A DNA stretch of 64,000 bases from Nitrobacter sp051912485 (GTDB taxonomy: Bacteria; Pseudomonadota; Alphaproteobacteria; Rhizobiales; Xanthobacteraceae). Shown here piece after piece: positions 15,048-23,737 of the stretch. Location of the stretch: contig NZ_CP196822.1 of assembly GCF_051912485.1 (NCBI RefSeq), forward strand, positions 744,001 to 808,000, given 5' to 3'. The notes under the pieces are model-generated. The model did not search any database, had not been told where the DNA came from, and saw only the letters and a list, made by a program, of their open reading frames with translations. Each line of letters opens with the position of its first letter. The first letter of the stretch is position 1. Position numbers and translations under genes: made by a program.

Positions 15048-15836
15048 TTAGCTGGTCTTTCGTGATGCCGCGTTGGCCGGGGCCGGCAGGCTCTCGAGCA
15101 GGGCTTGCAAGGTCTTCAAGGTCGATTGATCGGCCAGACCGTCGACACGTTCGGGCCGGAAGTGACGCTGAAAGGCCGTAACCACTTCCGCGGTCATGTT
15201 GTCGAATGTCCCGCTGGCCTTGATGCCGTAGCCGTATCGCGCCAGCGACTGCTGGAGCGTGCGGACATCGTCGCCCTCGCTGCCGGTCTTCATCACGTCG
15301 CCCTGTATGATCGGCGCTGGCTGGACCCAGTGTCCGACGCCGGAATCCGCCAGCGACTGCCATGGAAATTTTTCGCCGGGATCTTTTTTGCGTGCAGGTG
15401 CGACGTCGGAATGGCCGACAATGCGAGGAGCCGGGATATCGCGTCGAAGAATGATGCCGCGGCACAACGCGATGACGGCGGCGATCTGTCGGAGCGGAAA
15501 ATCCGGATAGCCCCAGTCGTGGCCGCGGTTGACGATCTCGATCCCGATCGAACACGAGTTGATGTCTTCTTCGCCGGCCCATGAGGCGACGCCGGCGTGC
15601 CAGGCCCGCTTCGCCTCCTGGACGCATTGCACAACGCGACCGTCTTCGAGCACGACATAATGTGCGGACACGTCGGTTCCGGAGGTGCACAGCCGCGCCA
15701 GTGCGCCCTCGACGTCGGGCATCCCGGTGTAGTGCAGCACGATCATGTCCGGCTGTCGCCCCTTGGCGCGGTCGCCGAAGTTCATGGAGGGCACGGTGTC
15801 GGAAACGACCGATGAGTCCGGGACGAAGGTCGGCAT
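15048..15836 (-). CDS. N-acetylmuramoyl-L-alanine amidase, AmpD/AmiD type with peptidoglycan-binding domain
   Basis: A 262-residue zinc amidase that cuts the bond between MurNAc and L-Ala in muropeptides or murein. The amidase_2 domain fills about residues 20-170: MIVLHYTGM (zinc His), a central NSCSIGIEIVNRG with the conserved Glu, and IVGHSDVAPARKKDPGEKFPW with the second zinc His and Asp/Lys. A C-terminal PG_binding_1 domain follows (GDDVRTLQQSLARYGYGIKA, FDNMTAEVVTAFQRHF). ATG 15836 is used because homology begins at MPTFVPDSS; the frame is open further to 15929. No signal peptide is visible from this start, so it may be a cytoplasmic recycling enzyme. It is divergent from the dcw cluster. 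Confidence 0.88.
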   Translation of the reverse strand: MPTFVPDSSVVSDTVPSMNFGDRAKGRQPDMIVLHYTGMPDVEGALARLCTSGTDVSAHYVVLEDGRVVQCVQEAKRAWHAGVASWAGEEDINSCSIGIEIVNRGHDWGYPDFPLRQIAAVIALCRGIILRRDIPAPRIVGHSDVAPARKKDPGEKFPWQSLADSGVGHWVQPAPIIQGDVMKTGSEGDDVRTLQQSLARYGYGIKASGTFDNMTAEVVTAFQRHFRPERVDGLADQSTLKTLQALLESLPAPANAASRKTS

Positions 15837-16393
15837 TGCAGCGATGGCCTTGGGGATCGGGAGGGGGCGTCGACGCTTCGAATCAAAATCAGCAGACGCG
15901 AACGAACTTGATAACATGCAACGACCCAAAACAGGCAGGAGAGCGGCACGCGATCCACGCGCGTATCCCGATTTATCGACGACTCATCGGGATCACTATC
16001 CGGACGCGCGATCTGGCGGGCAATCGAAGCGTGACGTCCTTTCGCCTTTTCCCCGACTTTGGGAAGGCTGCATCACCCCGCAGCACATGGCGCGCGCGAC
16101 AGCTCCATTCCTGTCAAAGCCATCAACCCTTTCTTAACGCTAACCGCCGTTACTCAGTGGTGAAGAGCCGAACCGGTTTCGGGGCGGCCGAGGTCACATT
16201 TGCGTTCGAAATCCCCATGGCAGCCCCTCAAATTCCATGCGGAAGCCCGGGTTTGCCAGTTCACCTTCTGGTAGGGGAGCGATTGGGGGTCGATCCGGGC
16301 GGCCTTGCTGTGGCGAACCGGCTTTTCGGACATTCGGGGCGGAATGGGCGCGCGCGTGTCGAGAGCGAGGTATCTGCGGGGGGGAACGGGACC
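15837..16393. other. Divergent region in front of the dcw cluster
   Basis: No gene seen; in particular no mraZ, which often precedes rsmH. The stretch TTAACGCTAACCGCCGTTAC (16134-16153) is a possible regulatory spot. The main dcw promoter must lie here, but no sigma-70 boxes stand out. Confidence 0.4.
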
Positions 16394-17392
16394 ATGACGG
16401 CTTCGCCGGTTCGTCATGTGCCCGTGCTCGGCCGCGAAGCCGTCGCGATGCTCGCGCCGCGTGCGGGCGGCATCTACGTCGATGCGACCTTCGGGGCCGG
16501 AGGCTATTCCCGCGCCATTCTTGCCGTTGCCGATGCCCGTGTGATCGGGATCGACCGTGACCGTACCGCCATTGCCGGCGGCTTCGGTTTGGTCGAGGAG
16601 TTCGGCGGGAGGCTGACGCTGGTCGAGGACCGTTTCTCCAATCTCGCTGCGGTCTGCGCGGCGGAAGGCGCAGACGCCGTCGATGGCATCGTCATGGATG
16701 TCGGGGTGTCGTCGATGCAGCTCGACGAGGCTGACCGCGGCTTCTCGTTTCGTCTTGATGGTCCGCTCGACATGCGCATGAGCGGGCAGGGGCCGACCGC
16801 TGCCGACGTGGTGGCGCGCGCCTCCGAGACCGATCTCGCCAATATCATCTATATCTTCGGCGAGGAGCGCCGCTCGCGCGCCGTGGCCCGCGCCATCGTT
16901 GCTGCACGGCGGGACGGACCGATCGCGACCACGCGGGCGCTGGCCGATATCGTCTCAAGGGTGGTCCGCGCCAAGCCGCACGAGATTCATCCGGCGACGC
17001 GAACGTTCCAGGCCTTGCGGATTTTCGTCAATGAGGAGCTTGACGAACTGATCGCGGCGCTGGCGGCGGCGGAACGCGTGCTGAAGCCAGGTGGCCGTCT
17101 CGCGGTGGTGTCCTTCCATTCGCTGGAAGACCGCATCGTCAAGAACTTCTTCGCCATGCGCGGCAAGGCTGGCGGCGGCTCGCGGCACTTGCCGGAAGTC
17201 GCGCACGCCGCCCCGAGCTTTGCGATTCTGACAAAACGTCCGGTGGTCGCGAGCGATGACGAGGTGCACGCTAATCCGCGTGCGCGTTCCGCAAAGCTGC
17301 GCGTCGGCGAACGGACCGGTGCGGCGGCGATCGGTGACGATGGCGAGTCTCCGGGCTGGCCCTCGCTCGCAAACGTGATGCGGGGAGGCTGA
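16394..17392 (+). CDS. rsmH: 16S rRNA (cytosine-1402-N4)-methyltransferase RsmH
   Basis: A 332-residue SAM-dependent methyltransferase, normal length for MraW/RsmH. It methylates N4 of C1402 in 16S rRNA. Seen: HVPVLGREAVAML at the start, the SAM loop VDATFGAGGYSRAIL (about residues 28-42), GIVMDVGVSSMQLD, the insertion LDMRMS, and the closing SFHSLEDRIVKNFF. ATG 16394 agrees with the family start although the frame is open upstream to 15581. First gene of the dcw cluster, followed 3 bases later by ftsL. Confidence 0.96.
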   Translation: MTASPVRHVPVLGREAVAMLAPRAGGIYVDATFGAGGYSRAILAVADARVIGIDRDRTAIAGGFGLVEEFGGRLTLVEDRFSNLAAVCAAEGADAVDGIVMDVGVSSMQLDEADRGFSFRLDGPLDMRMSGQGPTAADVVARASETDLANIIYIFGEERRSRAVARAIVAARRDGPIATTRALADIVSRVVRAKPHEIHPATRTFQALRIFVNEELDELIAALAAAERVLKPGGRLAVVSFHSLEDRIVKNFFAMRGKAGGGSRHLPEVAHAAPSFAILTKRPVVASDDEVHANPRARSAKLRVGERTGAAAIGDDGESPGWPSLANVMRGG

Positions 17393-17395
17393 TCG

Positions 17396-17776
17396 ATGCG
17401 GATCATCCATTTCCTCGTAATCTGCGCGCTGGTCTATGCGGCATCGTATGTCTACCGCATCAAGATGGATTCGACGGCCCGCACAGAGCGCGTGTTACGG
17501 CTCCATGCGCAGGTCCGGGAGCAGCGCGAGGCGATCGCGGCCTTGCGTTCGGAATGGGCCAGGCTCGATGCGCCGAGGCGGCTGCAGGTTCTGGCCGAGC
17601 GGCATCTGAAACTGAAGCCGATCGAAGCCACGCAGTTCGACTCTCTGAAGAACCTGCCGGAGCGGCCGCCGAGCCTGGTGCCGCCCGGCACCTCCGATCC
17701 GATCGGCGCCATGATCGAGATCGTCGATCCCGATGTTGTCACCGGCTCACTTCCATCGCCGGAGGGCCCGCGATGA
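17396..17776 (+). CDS. ftsL: Cell division protein FtsL
   Basis: A 126-residue bitopic membrane protein of the divisome. It has one N-terminal helix (IIHFLVICALVYAASYVY, about 3-20), then a periplasmic coiled coil (about 28-62) and a Pro-rich end. FtsL links the FtsQ/FtsB proteins to FtsW/FtsI. Identification rests on size, topology and position between rsmH and ftsI; sequence conservation in FtsL is low. The stop overlaps the ftsI start as ATGA. Confidence 0.88.
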   Translation: MRIIHFLVICALVYAASYVYRIKMDSTARTERVLRLHAQVREQREAIAALRSEWARLDAPRRLQVLAERHLKLKPIEATQFDSLKNLPERPPSLVPPGTSDPIGAMIEIVDPDVVTGSLPSPEGPR

Positions 17777-19530
17777 CCGGCCAGAACATGCAACGTCGCG
17801 ACAGCCGCACGCCGTCCGTGGCGTGGGGTCAGCGCATGATCCGCAACCTGCTTTACGGGCGTAACGTTGATCGCGCCGCCAAGGCGCGGGTTCGCGTTGG
17901 TCTCGTCATTATTCTATTCGGCCTGATCTATTCGGTGATAGCGGCACGCCTCGTCATGTTTGCTACGTTCCCGGACGACCGGGGAGGTCACCGCACCGCG
18001 TCGCAGGATGCAATCGCCACCGCGCGACCCGATATCATCGATCGAAATGGCCAGGTTCTTGCCACCGATGTCAAGGCGCCGAGCCTGTTTGGCGAGCCGC
18101 GCCGCATCATCGACAGGGACGAGGCAGTCGAACTGCTGACGGCGACGCTCCCCGACCTCGAGACTGCCGAAGTTCGCCAGCGTCTCGGCACCCGCAAGGG
18201 GTTCGTCTGGTTGAAGCGCGAGATCACCCCGTCGCAGCAGAAGGAAATCCATAATCTCGGAATTCCGGGCATCGGCTTCCTGCGCGAGAATAAGCGCGTC
18301 TATCCAAGTGGCAGTGAGGTGGCGCATCTGATCGGCCTGGTCAACATCGATAACCAGGGCATCGCCGGCATGGAGAAGTGGCTCGATAGCAACGGGCTCG
18401 CGGATCTGCATCGTGCCGGCTTCGCCACCGACCGCCTGCAGCAGCCGGTGGAACTGTCGATTGACCTGCGCGTCGAACACGCGCTGCGCGACGAACTGCT
18501 CAAGGCCAAGGAGCACTACCACGCCAAGGCCGCCTCGGGCCTCGTCTCCAACGTGCGGACCGGCGAGATCGTCGCAATGGTCTCGCTGCCGGACTTCGAT
18601 CCGAACAACCCGAAGGAAGCGCACGATCCAGACCGCATCAACCGTTTGACCACGGGCGTCTACGAAATGGGATCGACCTTCAAGGCCTTCACGCTGGCAA
18701 TGGCGCTCGATTCCGGCAAGTACGATCTGAATTCGATGTGGGATGCGCGTGCGCCGCTGCATTTCGGCCGCTTCACGATTCATGACGACCATCGGCTCGG
18801 CCGCTTCATCAACATGAAAGAGGTATTCACCTATTCATCCAATATCGGCGCGGCGCGGATCGCGCTTGCGCAAGGCGTCGAGGCGCATAAAGCGTTCCTG
18901 CGCAAGATGGGCCAGATGGATCGCCTGCGCACCGAACTGCCGGAAAGCGCCTCGCCGATCCTGCCGCGCAAGTGGGGCGAGTTGAACACCGTCACCATTG
19001 CTTTCGGTCATGGCATCGCGGTGGCACCGTTGCAGGCCGTGATGGGCATCGATGCGCTGGTCAATGGTGGTTACCTCATTCCGCCGACCTTCCTGAAGCG
19101 ATCGGAAGCGGACGCCATGAAACTCGCCAAGCGAGTCATCAAGAAAGAAACCAGCGACAAAATGCGCTTCCTGTTGCGCCTGAACGCCGAGGTCGGCACC
19201 GCGAAGAAGGCCGATGTCAAAGGTTACTATGTCGGCGGCAAGACCGGCACCGCGGAGAAGGTGATCAACGGCCGCTACGCCAAGAAGCGCGTGCTCAACG
19301 CCTTCACCGCGATCCTGCCGGCGGATAATCCCCAATATCAGCTTCTGGTCATGCTGGACGAGCCACAGCCGCTCAAGGAAACCTTCGGCTTTATCACCTC
19401 CGGCTGGAACGCGGTGCCGACCGGCGGCAAGGTGATCGCGCGAATTGCGCCTCTTCTCGGCGTGCAGCCGCGGTTCGATCTGCCGCCGTCCGACCGCCTC
19501 ATTCTTGCGGCATCCAGAGCGACGCAGTAG
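17773..19530 (+). CDS. ftsI: Peptidoglycan transpeptidase FtsI (PBP3)
   Basis: A 585-residue class B penicillin-binding protein that crosslinks septal peptidoglycan. One membrane helix near residues 44-62 (VIILFGLIYSVIAARLVMF), then the PBP dimerisation domain with IIDRNGQVLA, then the transpeptidase with S301-T-F-K, S355-S-N and K490-T-G. A GNAPT-like end AFTAILPADNPQYQLLVML is intact. ATG 17773 overlaps the ftsL stop. Length and motifs are complete, so it should be active. Next gene murE follows after 191 bases filled by two hairpin repeats. Confidence 0.97.
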   Translation: MTGQNMQRRDSRTPSVAWGQRMIRNLLYGRNVDRAAKARVRVGLVIILFGLIYSVIAARLVMFATFPDDRGGHRTASQDAIATARPDIIDRNGQVLATDVKAPSLFGEPRRIIDRDEAVELLTATLPDLETAEVRQRLGTRKGFVWLKREITPSQQKEIHNLGIPGIGFLRENKRVYPSGSEVAHLIGLVNIDNQGIAGMEKWLDSNGLADLHRAGFATDRLQQPVELSIDLRVEHALRDELLKAKEHYHAKAASGLVSNVRTGEIVAMVSLPDFDPNNPKEAHDPDRINRLTTGVYEMGSTFKAFTLAMALDSGKYDLNSMWDARAPLHFGRFTIHDDHRLGRFINMKEVFTYSSNIGAARIALAQGVEAHKAFLRKMGQMDRLRTELPESASPILPRKWGELNTVTIAFGHGIAVAPLQAVMGIDALVNGGYLIPPTFLKRSEADAMKLAKRVIKKETSDKMRFLLRLNAEVGTAKKADVKGYYVGGKTGTAEKVINGRYAKKRVLNAFTAILPADNPQYQLLVMLDEPQPLKETFGFITSGWNAVPTGGKVIARIAPLLGVQPRFDLPPSDRLILAASRATQ

Positions 19531-19541
19531 ACATCGACTTT

Positions 19542-19616
19542 CTGGTGTCCCGTATCCGAAGTTTGCCTCATATTCAGCGCGCGCCGCAGCGAACTTCGGC
19601 TACAAAGGGACACCAG
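19542..19616. repeat. Dispersed hairpin element, TGGTGTCCC type
   Basis: CTGGTGTCCC and following ATCCGAAGTT pair with GCGAACTTCGG and GGGACACCAG at the right end. It starts 12 bases after the ftsI stop. Related sequence TGTCCCGATTCCGAAGTTCG appears after bamD (38523) and, partly, before manC. Confidence 0.65.
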
Positions 19617-19631
19617 CAACTTTGATATTTG

Positions 19632-19707
19632 CCAGGGGTTCTTTGATTCTAACATTCGCAAGAGAACTCGCTGAAACAGGACGCGAATGTTAGAATCGAA
19701 CCACTGG
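19632..19707. repeat. Dispersed hairpin element, GATTCTAACATT type, before murE
   Basis: GATTCTAACATTCGC (19645-19659) and GCGAATGTTAGAATC (19683-19697) are perfect 15-bp arms, extended outward by CCAG-GGGTTC and GAACC-ACTGG. Ends 15 bases before the murE ATG. Copies lie before hldD (50009-50081) and manC (56037-56100). Confidence 0.75.
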
Positions 19708-19721
19708 GCCGGCGGGAGAGT

Positions 19722-21179
19722 ATGAAACTTCGCGAGCTTTTCGGCGACGATGCCGCCATGGACGCGCGGACAGGCGAGCTTGCCGTCACGGGCCTCGCCA
19801 TGGACAGCCGCGAGGTGAAGCCGGGCAATCTTTTCTTCGCGCTCGTTGGTTCAAAGACCGATGGTGCGCGGTTCATCGATACGGCGATCGCGTCCGGCGC
19901 CGTTGCGGTCGTCGGTGAACATGGGTCCGGGGACGACCGTGTCCCGTTCATCGTAGTGTCGAATCCGCGCCGCGCGCTGGCGCTGGCGGCGGCGAAATTC
20001 TATCCGCGGCAGCCCGCGACCATCGCCGCCGTCACCGGCACCAGTGGCAAAACCTCGGTCGCGGCCTTCACGCGGCAGATCTGGCAGCGACTGGGATATT
20101 CGTCCGCCAGCATCGGCACCATCGGCGTGGTCACGCCGTCGCGTACGGTGTACGGCTCGGTGACGACGCCCGATCCGATCGCATTGCACCGCGAACTCGA
20201 TCAGCTTGTGGACGAGGGCGTGACGCATCTCGCGCTGGAAGCGTCTTCCCATGGGCTCGATCAGTATCGCCTCGACGGCGTGCGCGTGCGCGCCGCGGGC
20301 TTCACCAATCTGTCGCGCGATCACATGGATTATCATCCGACCGTCGCGCACTATCTCGATACAAAACTGCGGCTGTTCCGGGAACTGGTCAACTCCGATG
20401 CCGTCGCCGTGATTTCCGCTGATCACGATTGTTCGGGCACGGTGATCGAGGCGGCGACCGCGCGCAACGTCCCGGTGATGCGTGTTGGCCGGCGCGGCGA
20501 CGGCACGCATATCGGCATTCGTCTGGTCGGTGCGGCTATCGAGGGCTTTGCACAAAGAGTGACGCTCGAACACACGGGACGCCAGCGCGTCATACGTCTG
20601 CCCTTGGTCGGCGAATTCCAGATCGAGAATGCTTTGGTGTCGGCGGGCCTCGTCATCGGCACCGGTGGCGACGCGGATCAGGTATTTGCGGCGCTCGAGC
20701 ATCTCGAAGGCGCCAAGGGGCGGCTTGAACTGGTCGGCGACCGCAACGGCGCGCCGGTTTTTGTTGATTACGCCCATAAGCCGGATGCGCTGGCGAAGGC
20801 GCTGCAGGCCTTGCGGCCTTATGCGAAGCGCAAGCTCGTGGTGGTGTTCGGCGCGGGTGGCGACCGCGATGTTGGCAAGCGCCCGCTGATGGGCGAGATC
20901 GCCGCTGAAAACGCGGATGTGGTCATCGTCACGGACGACAATCCGCGCAGCGAAAATCCGGCCACCATCCGCGCCGCGATCCTCGCCGCCGCCACAGACG
21001 CCCGCGAGATCGGCGATCGCACCGAGGCGATCCGGACCGCAATCGCAGGCTTGCAGCCGGGCGACGCATTGCTGATCGCCGGCAAGGGCCACGAGACCGG
21101 GCAGATCGTCGGCGATCGTGTGCTGCCGTTCAGCGATCACGAGGCGGCTATCGCCGCGCTGACATCGAGGGTGGCATGA
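19722..21179 (+). CDS. murE: UDP-MurNAc-tripeptide synthetase MurE (meso-diaminopimelate adding)
   Basis: A 485-residue Mur ligase that adds meso-diaminopimelate to UDP-MurNAc-L-Ala-D-Glu in the cytoplasm. Seen: an N-terminal UDP-binding part (SREVKPGNLFFAL), the ATP loop GTSGKTS with K110, a central ligase core with ASSHGLDQYRL, and the C-terminal domain with the diagnostic D406-N-P-R409, which selects diaminopimelate over lysine. The ATG follows a GGGAGAG ribosome site. Stop and murF start overlap as ATGA. Confidence 0.97.
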   Translation: MKLRELFGDDAAMDARTGELAVTGLAMDSREVKPGNLFFALVGSKTDGARFIDTAIASGAVAVVGEHGSGDDRVPFIVVSNPRRALALAAAKFYPRQPATIAAVTGTSGKTSVAAFTRQIWQRLGYSSASIGTIGVVTPSRTVYGSVTTPDPIALHRELDQLVDEGVTHLALEASSHGLDQYRLDGVRVRAAGFTNLSRDHMDYHPTVAHYLDTKLRLFRELVNSDAVAVISADHDCSGTVIEAATARNVPVMRVGRRGDGTHIGIRLVGAAIEGFAQRVTLEHTGRQRVIRLPLVGEFQIENALVSAGLVIGTGGDADQVFAALEHLEGAKGRLELVGDRNGAPVFVDYAHKPDALAKALQALRPYAKRKLVVVFGAGGDRDVGKRPLMGEIAAENADVVIVTDDNPRSENPATIRAAILAAATDAREIGDRTEAIRTAIAGLQPGDALLIAGKGHETGQIVGDRVLPFSDHEAAIAALTSRVA

Positions 21180-22615
21180 GCGCGCAGCCGTTGTGGACTT
21201 TGGATGCGATGGCCGCCGCGATGCGCGCCGAACGGCGGGGGCAGTTGCCCGCGGCGATCACCGGCATCTCTATCGATAGCCGCACCATTGCGCCGGAAGA
21301 GGCTTATTTCGCGATCAAGGGTGACGTACATGACGGCCACGTTTTCGTCGACGCCGCCTTGAAAGCGGGTACGGCGCTGGCGGTTGTCGAGGCCGCGCAG
21401 CGCGACAAGTTCGCCGCCGATGCGCCCTTGCTGATCGTCGAGGATGTGCTTGCCGCCTTGTGCGATCTGGGACGGGCGTCGCGCGCGCGTCTCGCCGCGC
21501 AGGTGATCGCGGTGACAGGCTCAGTCGGCAAGACCTCGACCAAGGAGGCGCTGCGGAGCGTCCTCGGCGCGCAGGGCAAGACCCACGCCTCGGTTGCGTC
21601 TTTCAACAACCACTGGGGCGTGCCGCTGACGCTGGCGCGTTGCCCGGCGGACGTGCGTTTCGCGATCTTCGAGATCGGGATGAATCACGCTGGCGAAATC
21701 GAGCCGCTGGTGAAAATGGTGCGGCCGCATATCGCGATTATCACCACGGTCGAGCCGGTGCATCTAGAATTCTTTTCCGGCGTTGAGGCGATCGCCGACG
21801 CCAAGGCAGAAATTTTCGAAGGCGTCGAGCCGAACGGCGCCGTCGTGCTCAATCGTGATAACGCGCATTTCGCGCGACTGCAGAAGCGCGCCAGGAAGCT
21901 TGGCATCGCGAAGATCGTCTCGTTCGGGGCGGATGAGAAGGCCGACGCCCGCCTGCTTGACGTGGCGTTGCACCCGGCGTGCTCCGCTGTGCATGCCGAA
22001 ATTCTCGGCCATGAGCTGACCTACAAGCTCGCCATGCCCGGCCGCCACATGGCGATGAATTCGCTGGCGGTGCTGGCGGCGGCCTCGCTGGCCGGCGCCG
22101 ATCTCGCGCTTGCCGGTCTTGCGCTGTCGCAGGCGCAGCCGGCCGCGGGACGCGGTGTGCGCCATGTCCTGGCTGTGCCGAACGGCGAGGCGACACTGAT
22201 CGATGAGAGCTACAACGCCAATCCGGCTTCGATGGCCGCGGCGCTCAGCGTGCTCGGCCAGGCTGGAGTCGGCACGCAGGGCCGCCGCATCGCTGTGCTG
22301 GGCGACATGCTGGAACTCGGCCCCAGGAGCGCCGATCTGCATCGCGGCCTGACCGAGGCGATCAATGCCAATGCCATCGACATGATATTTTGTTGCGGCC
22401 CCCTGATGCGCAACCTGTGGGACGCGCTTTCCTCCGGCAAGCGGGGCGGCTATGCAGAGGGATCGGCCGGGCTCGAATCGCAGGTGGTAGCGGCGATCCG
22501 CGCCGGCGACGTGATCATGGTCAAGGGCTCGCTCGGATCGCGAATGAAAGTGATTGTCACGGCGCTTGAAAAAAGATTTCCCGACAATGCCGCGCATGAT
22601 GGGGTGGCGGTTTAG
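21176..22615 (+). CDS. murF: UDP-MurNAc-tripeptide:D-Ala-D-Ala ligase MurF
   Basis: A 479-residue Mur ligase that adds the D-Ala-D-Ala dipeptide made by Ddl. ATP loop GSVGKTS with K119; FNNHWGVPLTLAR and EIGMNHAGEIEPL are typical of MurF; the C-terminal domain has DESYNANPASMAAAL and VLGDMLELG. Four-base overlap with murE and 11 bases to mraY. Confidence 0.97.
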   Translation: MSAQPLWTLDAMAAAMRAERRGQLPAAITGISIDSRTIAPEEAYFAIKGDVHDGHVFVDAALKAGTALAVVEAAQRDKFAADAPLLIVEDVLAALCDLGRASRARLAAQVIAVTGSVGKTSTKEALRSVLGAQGKTHASVASFNNHWGVPLTLARCPADVRFAIFEIGMNHAGEIEPLVKMVRPHIAIITTVEPVHLEFFSGVEAIADAKAEIFEGVEPNGAVVLNRDNAHFARLQKRARKLGIAKIVSFGADEKADARLLDVALHPACSAVHAEILGHELTYKLAMPGRHMAMNSLAVLAAASLAGADLALAGLALSQAQPAAGRGVRHVLAVPNGEATLIDESYNANPASMAAALSVLGQAGVGTQGRRIAVLGDMLELGPRSADLHRGLTEAINANAIDMIFCCGPLMRNLWDALSSGKRGGYAEGSAGLESQVVAAIRAGDVIMVKGSLGSRMKVIVTALEKRFPDNAAHDGVAV

Positions 22616-22626
22616 GGTTTCATGAA

Positions 22627-23733
22627 ATGTTTTATTGGCTGATCGATCTTTCCAATACGGTTCCGGGGCTCAGCATTTTCAAGCCGCTCTTGAACGTCTT
22701 CCGCTACATCACCTTCCGGACCGGCGGTGCGATGGTGACGGGCGCATTGTTCGTGTTTCTGTTCGGCCCCTGGATCATCGACAATCTTCGCCTGCGCCAG
22801 GGCAAGGGACAGCCGATCCGCGCCGACGGGCCGCAGTCGCACCTCGTCAGCAAGAAGGGCACGCCGACTATGGGCGGCCTGATGATTCTGTCGGGACTTG
22901 TCGTCTCGACCGTGCTGTGGGCCAATCCGCTCAATCCCTATGTCTGGATCGTGCTCGCGGTGACGCTCGGTTTCGGCTTCATCGGATTCTATGACGACTA
23001 TTTGAAAGTGACGAAGCAGACTCATGCCGGATTCGCCGGACGGACCCGCCTGCTGCTCGAACTCCTGATCGCGCTGGCCGCCTGCTATGCGCTGACCCGT
23101 CTTGGCCGCGAGCCGTTTTCGACCGCGCTGGTGATCCCGTTCTTCAAGGACGTCGTGGTGGACCTCGGCTGGTTCTTCCTTGCCTTCGGCGCCTTCATCA
23201 TTGTCGGCGCTGGCAACGCGGTGAACCTCACCGACGGTCTTGACGGTCTCGCCATCGTGCCGGTCATGATCGCCTCCGCGAGTTTCGGCATGATCGCCTA
23301 CCTCGCCGGCAACGCCGTGTTCGCCGATTATCTCCAGATCAACTACATCGCCGGCACTGGCGAACTGGCAGTGCTGTGCGGCGCGGTGCTCGGGGCGGGC
23401 CTCGGCTTTCTCTGGTTCAACGCACCACCGGCCTCGATCTTCATGGGAGATACCGGTTCGCTGGCGCTCGGCGGCATGCTCGGCTCGATCGCGGTCGCGG
23501 TGAAGCATGAGATCGTGCTGGCCGTCATTGGTGGCCTGTTCGTGCTGGAAGCGGTGTCGGTCATCGTGCAGGTGGCGTCGTTCAAGCTCACGGGAAAGCG
23601 TATCTTCAAGATGGCGCCGATCCACCACCACTTCGAACAGCTTGGCTGGACCGAGCCGCAGATCGTGATCCGGTTCTGGATCATCTCGGTGATGCTGGCG
23701 CTGGCGGGTCTCTCTACGCTGAAGCTGCGGTGA
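22627..23733 (+). CDS. mraY: Phospho-MurNAc-pentapeptide transferase MraY
   Basis: A 368-residue inner-membrane enzyme that moves phospho-MurNAc-pentapeptide to undecaprenyl phosphate, giving lipid I. About ten hydrophobic helices. Motifs: KKGTPTMGG (about 76-84), the metal-binding GFYDDYLK, NLTDGLDGLA, MGDTGSLALGG and the C-terminal MAPIHHHFEQLGW. Length is normal. The downstream murD starts 4 bases after its stop. Confidence 0.98.
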   Translation: MFYWLIDLSNTVPGLSIFKPLLNVFRYITFRTGGAMVTGALFVFLFGPWIIDNLRLRQGKGQPIRADGPQSHLVSKKGTPTMGGLMILSGLVVSTVLWANPLNPYVWIVLAVTLGFGFIGFYDDYLKVTKQTHAGFAGRTRLLLELLIALAACYALTRLGREPFSTALVIPFFKDVVVDLGWFFLAFGAFIIVGAGNAVNLTDGLDGLAIVPVMIASASFGMIAYLAGNAVFADYLQINYIAGTGELAVLCGAVLGAGLGFLWFNAPPASIFMGDTGSLALGGMLGSIAVAVKHEIVLAVIGGLFVLEAVSVIVQVASFKLTGKRIFKMAPIHHHFEQLGWTEPQIVIRFWIISVMLALAGLSTLKLR

Positions 23734-23737
23734 TAAC

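Noticed and set aside
16134..16153. CtrA site before rsmH
   Set aside because: TTAACGCTAACCGCCGTTAC has TTAA and TTAC parts but not with the 7-base spacing, so it was not listed as a site.
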